This document shows positions 36,501 to 46,299 of a stretch of 64,000 bases of DNA, piece after piece. Below the pieces are notes generated by a model. It ran no database searches, was not told where the DNA came from, and saw only the letters and a list, made by a program, of their open reading frames with translations. The stretch is from Luscinia megarhynchos (lineage: Eukaryota > Chordata > Aves > Passeriformes > Turdidae). The translations under genes were made by a program, and so were the position numbers. Location: the NCBI GenBank assembly GCA_034336665.1, contig JAPFBE010000003.1, positions 62,229,352 to 62,293,351 of the forward strand, in the 5' to 3' direction. Positions within the stretch are counted from its first letter, which is position 1; each line of letters starts with the position of its first letter.

Positions 36501-37347
36501 GAAACTGCCAATTCTGTATTAATGTGATCTTCTTCTCTCCCTCTCCCAACTGCAGCAAGCACACAGTTGGTGTAGGAAGTCTGCAAAGCAGAACAAGCAG
36601 CCATATCCATCTGTGTCAACAGATTCCCACTTCACCACTCTGCCAGCCTTTCTTCCTCAGAGCCACCGATCCGTCTCTGAACAGCCACAGGAAATGGGTC
36701 AAAAGAAGATGCATCACACGAATGGCCTTGGTCATTATCTTGGTTTCTCCCAGCAGGACTTGAGACATGGTGATCAAGGAGACTTCACACGCAGACCCAG
36801 GAGTGCCTCCAGCATTTCTTGGTCATTTCAACGAAGCAAGTCTCTGTTCTGCTTGCCCACAGTGAGCTCCTCTTCAGCATCAGAGACATTTCATGAACCA
36901 TTTCAGTTTTTAAACACTGGATCACCTGCAACCAGGCTAAAAACATGGAAATGCAGCCACAAGCTTAATATTGATGACTTGGAGGGTGCCCAAGAGACTG
37001 ATGTGGACACAGGGATGAAGCTGTCCTTCTCAGACCTGTCTGTGGTTTCTGCATACTCTGCCCTTAATGGATTTTGCAATGAGTTGGAAGACTCTCTTCC
37101 ATCACAGAAACAAACTGTCAGTAGGACTAAACAGGCAGCCACCAGTGGAAGGCCTGTATCAGCCATGTGCAATACTTTTGAGTCAGTTGATGGTTCACTG
37201 CCTTCTCTTTCAGAATGGTCTTCCAGCTCTTTCATGTCAGCTTCTCTCTCCGAGCAGCACAAACAGCCCTTGAGAGCAGCTCCCTGTTCTCTGGATGATC
37301 ATGTTTGCCCAACTTCACCAGTTAATGAAGAAGAATTTTACATCTGA
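491..37347 (+). CDS. FAM124A: FAM124A, four coding exons (whole gene), frame broken in exon 3
   Basis: The spliced exons match vertebrate FAM124A from end to end. The N terminus reads ...[22 protein letters not shown], the core reads [44 protein letters not shown], and the tail reads [28 protein letters not shown] and a terminal EEFYI. Coding lengths are 59, 32, 739 and 792 nt. They give about 540 residues, close to the roughly 546 I recall for human, only if one base is restored in exon 3. As written, the frame fails after residue 55. FAM124 proteins share an N-terminal domain of about 240 residues, described as glyoxalase-like, and have no established enzymatic activity; the paralogue FAM124B has been reported to bind CHD7/CHD8. 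The role of FAM124A itself is unknown. I see no signal peptide or membrane segment. The serine-rich C-terminal half (exon 4) looks disordered. Confidence 0.9.
550..10820 (+). other. FAM124A: FAM124A intron 1 (10.3 kb)
   Basis: The intron is bounded by GTGAGT at 550 and TTGTCTTGCAG ending at 10,820. After the CpG island its sequence is AT-rich and non-coding. It holds a small AT microsatellite at 4,470-4,513 and several homopolymer runs. Open frames are all under about 120 codons, with no recognisable domain. I see no CR1 3' end or RNA gene here. Confidence 0.8.
4470..4513. repeat. AT-rich microsatellite (TA)n, imperfect
   Basis: Imperfect ATATAT runs with ACATAT interruptions cover about 44 bp of FAM124A intron 1. 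Confidence 0.8.
10821..10852 (+). CDS. FAM124A: FAM124A coding exon 2 (32-nt micro-exon)
   Basis: A very short exon sits between the acceptor TTGTCTTGCAG and the donor GTGAGT at 10,853. Joined to exon 1 it completes a glycine codon and reads [10 protein letters not shown], matching the family's S(D/E)YS..SSTSS segment. It leaves one base (A) to be completed by GT at the start of exon 3. Only the splice signals and the peptide match reveal it. Confidence 0.9.
14296..14542 (+). mobile_element. CR1 LINE 3' fragment, intron 2
   Basis: The sequence carries the CR1 3' hallmarks: a decayed F(F)TENV..HWNRLP-like stretch (ttcttcactgaaaatgtggc, then aggcattggaacaggctgcc), then the GGGTTGG-type tail, ending in ATTCTATGATT, the octamer-type terminus of avian CR1. 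It is 5'-truncated to about 250 bp and lies in the same orientation as FAM124A. Confidence 0.85.
15195..15824 (+). mobile_element. Avian endogenous retroviral LTR-like element (solo or fragment)
   Basis: Several features suggest an LTR in + orientation. There are internal roughly 60-bp imperfect repeats containing GTGACCC(C/T)...GGG and CCCGTGGGA(A/G)GGA. A polyadenylation-type AATAAA lies near 15,641, followed by a TGATTGGTGCCTGATCTCTCCC segment. The end is a retroviral-type terminus, CCCACCACA, at 15,824. I recognise this composition from LTRs common in songbird genomes, but cannot name the family. The 5' boundary is uncertain. No gag, pol or env sequence adjoins it, so it is a solo or partial LTR. 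Confidence 0.55.
20693..20709. repeat. Short (GTT)n run
   Basis: About five to six GTT units follow a poly-T run in FAM124A intron 2. This is minor low-complexity sequence. Confidence 0.6.
22804..23240 (-). mobile_element. CR1 LINE 3' fragment, intron 2
   Basis: The + strand opens with TCATAGAATCATA, the reverse complement of the CR1 3' terminus, and continues with the characteristic TTGGAAGAGACCTCTAAGAT tract. On the minus strand the 22,918-23,220 frame contains the CR1 ORF2 C-terminal pattern ([25 protein letters not shown], then [10 protein letters not shown]). It is truncated at its 5' end (right side, about 23,240) and lies antisense to FAM124A. Confidence 0.9.
26430..26451. repeat. Short (TTG)n microsatellite
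   Basis: About seven TTG units lie 140 bp upstream of FAM124A exon 3. Confidence 0.7.
26587..27325 (+). CDS. FAM124A: FAM124A coding exon 3 (core domain), with a one-base frame break
   Basis: The exon follows TTTCAG at 26,581-26,586 and ends CTTTTGCAG before GTAAGC at 27,326. It encodes most of the conserved FAM124 domain (about residues 31-277). Landmarks are [17 protein letters not shown]; then, in the next frame, [46 protein letters not shown] and [14 protein letters not shown]; and finally [22 protein letters not shown]. The first segment is read in the frame dictated by exon 2 (codons at 26,589+3k). Everything from 26,663 onward is read two bases over. Exon length is 739 nt; one extra base would make the phases agree with exon 4. 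As written, translation would stop at TGA 26,895-26,897, giving 133 residues, and the stop is over 400 nt before the exon junction. Confidence 0.9.
31477..31657 (+). mobile_element. CR1 LINE 3' end fragment, intron 3
   Basis: It opens with the CR1 segment ggaacaggtttatcagagaa, continues through gaagtgtccaaggccaggct and the TTGGGCTTAGATAACCTG-type stretch, and ends with CCAACCCAAACCATTCTATG. This is the typical avian CR1 3' end, severely 5'-truncated and in the same orientation as FAM124A. Confidence 0.85.
34816..34908. repeat. (ATATAG)n-type microsatellite
   Basis: About 90 bp of imperfect GATATA/ATATAG units with a few interruptions lie in FAM124A intron 3. Confidence 0.85.
36556..37347 (+). 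CDS. FAM124A: FAM124A coding exon 4 (C-terminal half)
   Basis: After CTGCAG at 36,555 the frame opens in phase 0 and runs 263 codons to TGA at 37,345-37,347. The first 85 or so residues are serine/glutamine-rich and poorly recognisable. Then come the family landmarks [15 protein letters not shown] (about residue 365 of the whole protein), [16 protein letters not shown] (about 415), [14 protein letters not shown] and the acidic-aromatic C terminus EEEFYI. The exon lacks transmembrane segments and is probably largely disordered. Confidence 0.92.
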   Translation, partial: QAHSWCRKSAKQNKQPYPSVSTDSHFTTLPAFLPQSHRSVSEQPQEMGQKKMHHTNGLGHYLGFSQQDLRHGDQGDFTRRPRSASSISWSFQRSKSLFCLPTVSSSSASETFHEPFQFLNTGSPATRLKTWKCSHKLNIDDLEGAQETDVDTGMKLSFSDLSVVSAYSALNGFCNELEDSLPSQKQTVSRTKQAATSGRPVSAMCNTFESVDGSLPSLSEWSSSSFMSASLSEQHKQPLRAAPCSLDDHVCPTSPVNEEEFYI

Positions 37348-37904
37348 GGTTTCTCTACCTTACACCTTCCAGAGGAAACGTGTTCTACTTGTGAATGACA
37401 GCAGTGGGTCCACCCTGAGCTTACAGAAGGTTCCTTGCTGAGGAGAAGTTGATGCAAAAGTGTGTATAATATTTGAAAATACTCAGAACCCTCTGAGATT
37501 GGCATTCCCAAACTGGGTACAGTAAAGAGTCTGAGTAAAAAGTCTGAGATTGCACCCTGTATCTTTGTACTGGAGGGTATGATCAGCACAGGCTTTTGCA
37601 CAGGAGCCCAAAGTGGATGTTTTCTGACCAGCTCTTAGACTGGTGGTGAAGGAAATGCCAGAAGATGCACATAGTATTCCATTTTAATTTGGCAAAAATG
37701 AAGAATAATTTGCAAAACCAAACTGCTTTAACTTTTCTGAGAAGTTCCCTTAACTCAAGAAAGATGGGTAAAGAAAGGGATCTTATTTCCCTTTCACAGG
37801 TCCCAAAGGCAGCTCTAAGCACAGCTGGTCCCAGCAGCACAGCTCCAGTACGGTCAGGGAAGAATCTCTTGTAAGGAGCACTTTCCTTCCAAGCTTTGAG
37901 AGGT

Positions 37905-39690
37905 GGGCAGAATCACACAAACATCAACGTTGGAAGAGGTTTTCAAGATCGTCTAAGTCCAAGTGACAACCTAGCACTACCATAACCACCCCTAAACCAT
38001 ATCCCCAAGTGCCACATCCTGACACCTCTTGAACACTTCCAGACACTGACCCCAACAACTCCCTGGACAACTTATTCTAAGGTCTGACCACCCTTTCAGT
38101 GAATAGTTTTTTTCTAATATCTAATCTGACCCTCCTCTGGTGCAAGTTAAGGCTGTTTTCTCTCCTCCTTTCACTCAAGATATGGCAGCAGTGACCAACC
38201 CCCAGTTCAGTGCAACCTCTTTTCTGGTGCTTATGGAGATCAGTGAGGTAACCCCTGAGCCTCCTTTCCTCCAAACTAAATAATCCCAGTTCCCTCAGCT
38301 GTTCCTTATCAGACTTTTGCTCTAAACCCTTTGCCAGCTCCGTTGCCCTTCTCTGGACATGCTCCAGCCAGTGTCCTTCTTGAATTGAGGGGCCCTGAAC
38401 TCAGGATTCAAGGTGCAGCTTTCACCAGTGCCAAGTACAGGGGTACAATCCCTGCCCTGCTCCTGCTGGCCACGCTATTGCTGATCCAGGCCAGGGTGCC
38501 ACTGGCCTTCTTGGCCACCTGGGCACACTCTGGCTCATGTTCAGTGGCTGTTGACCAGCACCCCCAGGTCCTTTTCCAGCTACTCTTCCCCCAGCCTGTA
38601 GCAATGCATGGGATTGTTCTGACCCAAGTGCAGGACCCAGCACTTGGTTCACCTTACTGAACTCCACAAGACTGTCCTCAGCCCATTGATCCAGCTTGTC
38701 ACAATCCCTCTGGAGAGCTCTCCTGCCCTCCAGCAAGCAGATCAACACTCCACCCCACTTGGTGTCATCTGTGAACTTACTGAGGATGCACACAATCCAC
38801 TCATCCAAATCATCAGTGAAGATGTGAAACAGAACTGGTGCCAGTGCTGAGCCCTGGGGCACACCACCAGTCACCAGCAACCAACTGGGTTTAGTTGCAT
38901 TCACCACCACTCTCTGGCCTGGCCATCCAGACAGTTTTATTCAGTTTTATTCAGTTAAGTCTACCCATCCAAGCTGTGAGCAGCCAGTTTCTCCAGGGCA
39001 GTGTTGTGGGAATCTGTTTGAAATGCTTTCCTAAAGTCTGGATAAACAACATCCACAGACTTTCCCTCTCCTACTGAGTGGATCACATTGTCATAGAAGA
39101 AGATCAAGTTGGACCTGCTTTTCATAAACCCCTGCTGGCTGGGCCTGAGCCCTTGGTTGTCCCTGCACATGCCATGTGATGGACTCAGGATGGTCTGCTC
39201 CACGACTTTTTCCCCATTACTGAGGTCAGGTTGATAGACCTGACCTGAATTTCCCCAGATCATCCTTCCAACCCTTCTCATAGATGGGCATTACATTTGC
39301 TAATTTCCTGTCAGCCAGGACTTCTCCAGTAAACCAAAACTGCTGGAAAAGGGTTGAAAGGGGTTTACTAAGATCTTTTGCCAGCTCCCCCAATACTCTC
39401 AGGTACATAACATCATAGATGTGTGTCTAACTGGCCAGGTCATTATCCTTTCCTCACAGATTTTGAGGACTTTACTCAGCTCCTCATCCCTAACTTCCAG
39501 CTGTTATTGCTGGGTATCCTGGGAGCAACTGGCTTTGGTGTTAAATACTGAGGCAAAAAAGGCATTAGGTACCTCAGCATTTTCCTCATCCCTTGTGCCA
39601 CCCTGTGCACCCAGCAAAGAATGGAGATTCCATAGCCCTCCTTCTGCTGCCAATGTATTTATAGGAACTTCTTCAGAAGAAGTCACTCCT
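37905..39690 (-). mobile_element. CR1 LINE, about 1.8 kb, with degenerate reverse transcriptase
   Basis: The 3' end lies at the left (CAGAATCACACAAACATC...TTGGAAGAG on +). Reading the minus strand, three broken frames carry ORF2 reverse-transcriptase motifs in the correct order. They are NAFFASVF (about 39,550), LGELAKDLSKPLSTLF (about 39,370), the VVYPDFRKAFQT.SH motif A (about 39,050), [16 protein letters not shown] (about 38,850) and the catalytic-box relic FTDDTK (about 38,770; the normal pattern is FADDTK). Near 38,300-38,100 the C-terminal LHKHQKRGCTELGVG and RLDIRKKLFTE pattern follows. Frameshifts and stops throughout show it is dead. The endonuclease half is missing. Confidence 0.93.
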
Positions 39691-40466
39691 TCCCCAGGGA
39701 AGAGGAAATTCCACTGTATCTCTTACTTTGACAGAGCAGGATGCAGGAAGTGCCAAAAGAGAAACCTTAGAGAACATTTTCAGCCCCCTCATCCAGAAAG
39801 CCTATCCTTTCCAGATAGAAAGGAGCCCTGTGGACTGTTGTCTGAACCACCTGTACAGACAGTGATAACCTGAGTAGCCTGTGTTTGCTACTTCTAACTC
39901 ATCAATGCAGCTAACCTTCTTGGAATACAAATCAAGGAAGATAACACAGCATTTTGTTATATTTCTACACCATTAGACTCAAATAAAAGACAGCTCCCTG
40001 ATTTTTAAGGGGTTGTTATTTTTCTGCTAAAAATAATTAGTGCAGAAACTTATTCTTTGTATTTCCAGTTCAAGCATATTTCTTTCTGGATAAAACTTGT
40101 TTCTTCTTGAATACCTCTCCCTGAAGGGAAAACAAGTCAAATTTTCTGGCTTTCAGAAGATGTTTTTAAAAGATGCATTTTTGATAAACTGTTTTGCTCT
40201 AATTAAATTGGTGTTTAAAAAAAAAGTAAGTGAAAAGCTGCTACTATGACAGCTAAGCACCTTCACCAGGATTTAAGTCATATAAACAGATTTTTATAAT
40301 GCATGTTCTGAAAAGTACATTTTTGGCTGACAGGTGTCACTGATCACAACTCTGGTCAAGCCACTGGGGAAGTGACCATGTTGAAAGGTGTAATTATAAT
40401 GCTGGGTGTAACCTATATACAGGTGTAAATGCTGAAGACCTACGATGATGGCATTGTGGTGTGTAA

Positions 40467-40472
40467 AATAAA
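40467..40472 (+). terminator. FAM124A: Candidate polyadenylation signal AATAAA for FAM124A
   Basis: A canonical hexamer is followed about 20-30 nt later by a GT-rich element (gatatttgttgtgtt), the usual arrangement for cleavage and polyadenylation. Another hexamer at 39,982-39,987 is an alternative. Confidence 0.4.
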
Positions 40473-40490
40473 AGCTCATTTTCAGTGAAA

Positions 40491-42630
40491 GATATTTGTT
40501 GTGTTACCAGGTAATTTTAATCAAAAGGATTCCCTCTGCTTTAGAGGGGAAAAAAAAAGGTGAAAAAGCACACACATACTGTAAATAATAGTTACAAAAA
40601 GTGAAACAGATCCTCTGGCTCCGTTTAGGTAAGTGCATGGTTTTTACAAATTATACTGGAAGAAAGTCCAGAGGAAAATGAGTACAGGTTTCTAGGGGAG
40701 GAACCTGCAGACCCAAGTCCAGAAGAAGCCAGAGGGGTAGTCAAGGCTTTTTCATATTGCTGTTGTTTTCTTCACACAGGAAAAAAAGGCAACAGACTGA
40801 AGTCCAAGTCTCCTCTCTGTGAGATGCTGTCATAGCATTTACTAGGAGTAGACTTTCACTTTTGTGCTAAACACAATGAATAAACAGGAAAATCTATTCA
40901 AGGTAAAGAGCACAGAAGATTATCAGCCCTCTCCTGCCCTCTAAAACAGTTTAGGCTTACTGCAGTTTTGGGTAAACTGTTCTCTTTCCTGGGACCAAAA
41001 ACAGCACTGATGAAGAATTTGTCATGGTGTGTTTACCTGCTCTGTGCTCCTTCAGACCCCACTCAGCCTTTCCTCTGACTGCTGTGACCTTTAGATCAAA
41101 TCCCCTCCAGAACACATGAACCCGATTTGTCTAAAGTTGTATTCCCATGTTACTGTTTGTACTCTGCCAAAATACATATAAAACACTGTGAAGCCAGACT
41201 AGCCCCTTTCTCCATCAGCTTGCATTTCACCATACAAAAAGTGATTCCCAGGATAATCAGCATCCACAGGTTTAAATTTATGCTTCATCACTTTCTGTCC
41301 ATAATCACGATGTTTTCCAATATTTTAATAATACAGATAGCATTCAATCTGGAATAAAAAGCTTACTTGAGCTGATGTGGCTGTCTGATCCTGGCATGAT
41401 GCCAACACTGAAACTCCTGACAAAAGCTGATTGGGGTTTTATTGAAGAGGAGGCTCTGAACCATCTCTCTGCTAAGGCTTGCCTCTAGAAGGAGTCCATC
41501 ACAGCTGGGACTCTCACCTGCTGTGGCAGGAAACACTAATAGTGGAGATCCTCAGGGAAGCACAGGACAGCTCAAGTGTCAGTCATGAGGTTCATGTGTG
41601 TTATTAACCAGCAGCTCCACAAGCACCTCAATTCCAGATTCTGCCACAATAATCCTGATGGGAAGAGAGCGAAATGAGTGTCCGCAGACTCTGCATTTGT
41701 ACTGTCCCCATTGGTTCTGTCTCTGTTTACTGATACCTAAGTAGAGCTTAAAGCTTTAATTGTTTACATTGATGGTGCTTGTAACCAAATCTTGTAAAAA
41801 ACTGAGTGTCCTACTGTCAGGAAAACAGAGGTGATAATGTACAGAAAACTTTCTGTCTATAAAAAAAAGAGACATGAAGCATGTTTCACTGAAGGTAGGC
41901 TTCATTAATTCTCTTCCCATTATTTAAGAAGGGGCTCATCTGTTCAGAAACTTGAATATGCACAAGTTTCATGGCATTTACTTATTGATTTGATTAAATT
42001 ATCAACAATGTATTTTGAGAACTGCAGTTTTTTCTGAACTTTCCTTCTCATCCCAGAATGCACTGCTTGTGTGAAATAAAGTAGAGATGAAAAGTCAGTT
42101 GTATGTAACTTTCTGCATGTTCATTTATGAAATATTGCAGACTTACAGGGTATTTTAACTAGGCTGCCAAAATGACTGCAGTGCCATAAGCTTTGTAGCT
42201 TTTGGTGGTGTGTGTTGGTGGGGATAATTACAAAATAAACACAGCAAAAAATATTTTCTGTTGGACTCAGTTTTGCCTCTGCAGACTGGGTCTTTTGATT
42301 CTCACTGTGGTGTTGTAAATAATTTTCTCTAGTAAGGCTGAATGATAAAATAGGAGCTGTGACACATATTGGTAATCTTACATGCTTAAATCCCATCTGG
42401 GTTTGTTTGATATACATTGGTCTTCACAATCATCCTTTCCTCTTATTTTCATCAGCTATGTGGTGTTACCTGTTATGCATTTCTTTATTCCCCCCATGGG
42501 ACACATCTGCATGTCAGCACTACATTGTATATGCAAAGCTGTGTAGGTTTGGCTTTGTTTAGTTTTTATGGTTTTATGGTTTAACATTGTGGGGTTTATA
42601 TATATTTTTATGGCATTTACAGAGATGTAG
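40491..42630. other. Intergenic DNA, no gene seen
   Basis: This is AT-rich sequence without frames longer than about 100 codons that resemble a protein, and without identifiable repeats beyond short poly-A runs. Confidence 0.6.
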
Positions 42631-42639
42631 AAATATCAG

Positions 42640-43500
42640 GAGTTGGAAGAGGCCTCTGGAGGTTGTCTAGTCCAAAATATCTGCTGAAAACAGGCACAAA
42701 GCTGCTCAAGCCTTGAGCTTTGGAGTTAAATCAAGTTGTTCAAGACTTGTCTGGTCAGATTTGAAAGTATCTAAAGGTAGCAATTTCACATTGTCTCTGA
42801 GCAATGCATGCTAGTGCTTACCCACTGTAATGGTGAAGAATTACTTCCTAATCTGCAGTGAGAATTTCCCATGTCCAAAACTGTGATCTTTTCCTCTTGT
42901 TTCACTGAACACCTTTGAGAAATCCAGGCTCTATCTTCTCTGTGAATCCCACTTTAGCTGCTGAAAGATTGCAGTTGCTCCTGCAGCCATGGTCTCACTC
43001 CCTGACCCTCTGAAGTCTCTCAGGTGTGTCAATATCACTCTTCACTGACAATCCCAAAACTCTACACAGATGTATGGATGTGGATGGGATTATGAGTGTC
43101 CAGCTGGCAGGAATTAGAATTTCTGTCCACCTGATGGCAGCTGCCTTGCTTAAACCACCCAGTATCCTGTTGGCCTTATCACTGCAAGGTTACCCTGCTT
43201 AATCATGTTCAGCTTGCTCCTTACTGGGACCCCAAGGTCTCTTTCTTCAGAGCTGCTCCCTATCCAGGAGATGCTTCCCCCTGTCCTGGTTAGTCCATGC
43301 CAGGTGCAGGGCTTGCATTTGCTTTTATTAAACTTGGTGAGGTTCTCAGTGGCACCTTTGTCCAGCCAGTGAAGGTCTCTGTCAGTGACCCTGTAGCCCT
43401 TCAGTGTATCAGCCATGGCCATCACGTTGGCCAGGTTCTGTTGCACTGTCACTGGTACCGAATCCAGCCCATGTGGACTTGGGTATGTGCAGCTTTCTGC
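42640..43500 (-). mobile_element. Degenerate CR1 LINE fragment
   Basis: The + strand starts with GGAGTTGGAAGAGGCCTCTGGAGG, the mirror of a CR1 3' tail. On the minus strand, 43,150-43,452 reads the CR1 ORF2 pattern around LTKFNKSKCK, then SSSEERDLGVPVRSKLNM, equivalent to the family's N..KFNK.KCKVLHLG and [16 protein letters not shown]. It is more diverged than the 37.9-kb copy, so older. Confidence 0.8.
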
Positions 43501-44640
43501 ATCCCTGACTTATCTTCTAGTGTGATTAGTAATTTTCTCCTCAAAATTTTGCTGGATACAGACACATGGCAAGCTTAACAGAATGCCTTATGAGTGACAG
43601 CCTTGTGACTGAAGTCAGAGATTTTTCCAATTAGCAGATTTTTCCAGTTACAGAAGACAGGAATTTTTCTAGTCTGTCCTGAATAACTCCTTTGTTGAAT
43701 TGTTTTTAAAAGGTTCTATCTGTCTTTCCTTCTTGATTGATTGGGTTGTGGGAGATGCCCACAGCAATATCCCTTTTGTTACTTCTCCTGACCCATGAGC
43801 TCTTGAGTTTCTCACCCTCTGCTCCCTCACAAACATGCACAAATTTGTGCCACTCAGTTGCTTAGAGCACAAACCTCATCACCTTCTTCCACCCTTCCAT
43901 AAAGAGCCTGTATCCAGCCATGAGAGCTCTGGACCCAGCTGCCTCATCATCTGTCCAAATCATCTGGTTTTACATCCTGAAAGTGCTGAGGTCTTCCAGG
44001 AGTGATTTCCAGGTTCAGCAGCCTGAGCTTTGGCACTGGCCATCCCATCTGCCCAACAGAATGTACAACCCAGTTGTACTCCAGGGGCAGACAGTCCCAC
44101 CTCACAAAGGGCTTAGGAAGAAGTTTCAAACAGTACATGTGTTAACTACTGCAGAAATCAGATTATTGTTTTTCTATTAAGCTGAGAAGTCTTAACTCAG
44201 TAACTCATTCTTCATAGGAAAACCATTCCATGCTTTTGTTTGTTCTTGTCACCCCTCTGTTGCTGTTCTGTGCTGTGTGCTTTTTGAACTAGAAGGTCCA
44301 TAAATAGGTACAGTTTTTGGAGATTAGATGCACTGTATGAATGTACAGCTTGAAGATGTTTTCCATTTTATTCTCTGTTTTTCCCCTAGTAATGGAACTT
44401 GCTGCTTTGGCTGCAGCTGAGCACTGAGCTACCCTTTTTATAGATATTTACATAGCCCTTAAGAAAATTCCCAAGCAGTAAAGGTCAGTTGAGACCCTAC
44501 TATCATGTATGGAAAATTAGATATTTTTTATATGTAATTAATTTTAGAATTAGCTATGTTGAATTTCATCTGCCTTTTTATTGCCCAATTGCTATCTATT
44601 GTGAGATTTATTTTCTGTAGCTTCTTCAGTCGTTGATCAT
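43501..44640. other. Intergenic DNA, no gene seen
   Basis: Nothing recognisable lies here. Parts of 43,870-44,110 have the composition of LINE-derived sequence, but I cannot anchor them to a motif. Confidence 0.5.
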
Positions 44641-45010
44641 CTTTACTGTCTCAGATGCTTAATAACCTCAACAAACTCCCATCTCACAAAGCCCCCCTTT
44701 CCAGGTTTAAGTCATGCTGAGCAATGTAAGCTTGAGTACAAATCCCTGCATGACTCCAGTGCCAACCTCCTTCCACTGTCAGAGCTGGCTATTTATTTCC
44801 ACCTTCTGTTTCCTGCCGTTTAATCAGCCCTTTATTCACATAACCTTACCTCTTAAACCATCACAGCAGGATTTCCTGTAAAGGCTTTGATGAAGGGCTT
44901 TGGAAAACTCTTCTTAGCTCTACACCTATTTGTTGATGCCTTCTGAAACTCCAAATAGATTTAAGAGGTGTGATTTCCTTTTATAAAACTATGTTGACTC
45001 TTACCAAAAA
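44640..45010 (-). mobile_element. Possible ancient CR1/L3-like LINE remnant
   Basis: Read on the minus strand, AGAGTCAACATAGTTTTATAAAAGG at the right end resembles the conserved reverse-transcriptase stretch of old CR1/L3-type LINEs around motif A. Further decayed sequence of the same type follows to the left. Many stops are present and no full motif survives, so the identification is tentative. Confidence 0.35.
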
Positions 45011-46120
45011 AAATCCTCAAACTTTTCTCTGTTTGGATAATGACTTGTCTCTCATCTGAGCCCAAGTGTCATTTGAGAACAGAGCAATCCTCCCTGTGGC
45101 ATTCTTTCCCAGCTTCCAGGATTCAGCATAGTGCAAATTGCTAAATTTACACAGAGTCCAGACTTCTGAGCCAAAAACTGCTCAGATCACTGTGTGACCA
45201 ACTGCTACATTGTGCTACCAATGGATTTACCTTCCCTCAATTTGTCAGATTTCTTGTTGAATGTCTCTTAATTTGTCAGGTTTCCACAGCAGCTCAGGGC
45301 AATGAGTAGCACTGAATTCATTCCAGGTAAGAAGAGAGACACATTTATTTGCAGCCTTCACCCAGACAGTTTCACTGAGCACTTTCTGTTCCAGAAGTCA
45401 ATGCAGGCTTCTGGGCCATGTTTCCTCAGTACCTGGGAAGGATTGTGTCCCCCTGAGCTCAGGAACCAGTGGGTTGTGAGGTAGCTGTGGAGGAATCCAG
45501 TTGCTTGTTTTAGAAAGCCTTGCAGCCTTCCAAGGCATAAATCCTGTGGTGGAATATGTCTCCAGCAGGTTCAGACACTGGATTGTTTGATTTCTTGTCT
45601 CTGTTTTGGACCACTTCAAGCAGCTTTCACCAAGACACCTCCTGGTGGTGCCCTTCACTCCTAGGACTGTTCCCGTGTCACATACATCATGCACTGTCCC
45701 ACTGTCAACACCAGGTGCTAATCTCTGTTTATTAATTCATTTTTATTTGCAAGAAAGCTATCACCCTGGGAAAAATCCTGGCTGGAGCTAAGAAAGTGTC
45801 ACGGCCTGAGAAAAAGACTCAGAACCTGAGAAAAGGCCTGGCTGAAATTTGCCTTGGCCTTCAGCAGTGTCCACATGTACACAACTCAAACAGTGCTGGG
45901 CTGGCCTGGGAGCTCAAGAACAGAGTTCAAACTGCTGCTGTTAGATGCTCTTGCTTCAATTTGGCCGCAGAAGGGAGTTTTAGAGGGGTTTGTGGCTGTG
46001 CAGGTGCATCCTGCCCCTGCTGCGGCTCAGCCTCCTGCAGTAAAGCGTGGCTGAGGTTTGGATTAGATTCCCTTTTTGATCACTTTCCTGCTGAATACAT
46101 GGTGCATAAAATGGAAGAAT
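45011..46120. other. Intergenic DNA, no gene seen
   Basis: This is moderate-GC sequence leading into the GC-rich block at 46.1 kb. I support no gene or repeat here. Confidence 0.5.
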
Positions 46121-46299
46121 AGCTCGGTGGGTGGAGGCCATTCGTCCAACCTGCCTGTCAGGAATGGGAGCTGCCTCAGTGGCTCACGACGAAGTGGTGA
46201 TGGCCGTGGCCATGGCCAGGCCTGGCGGCGGCAGTGACCCTGCTCCCGGGCGGGGCCTGCCCTGCGTTCGGGATCGCAGCGATGAAGGATGTGAGTCCC

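Larger units (their letters stand above)
27326..36555 (+). other. FAM124A: FAM124A intron 3 (9.2 kb)
   Basis: The intron runs from the GTAAGC donor to a pyrimidine-rich acceptor (CTCTCCCAACTGCAG) ending at 36,555. It contains one short CR1 fragment (31,477-31,657) and an ATATAG-type repeat (34,816-34,908). Otherwise it is AT-rich DNA without recognisable genes. Confidence 0.8.
37348..40490 (+). other. FAM124A: Probable FAM124A 3' UTR / 3' flank, split by a CR1 insertion
   Basis: I see no canonical AATAAA between the stop codon and the CR1 element at 37,905. The first convincing signals are AATAAA at 39,982-39,987 and 40,467-40,472, each followed within about 30 nt by a GT-rich tract (ggggttgttatttttc and gatatttgttgtgtt). 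The UTR may therefore run through the CR1 copy. Its extent is inferred from sequence signals only. Confidence 0.4.

Noticed and set aside
38422..38910. 162-codon reverse-transcriptase-like frame on minus as a host gene
   Set aside because: It is part of a dead CR1 LINE: motif order continues across frameshifts and stops, and the catalytic box is altered.
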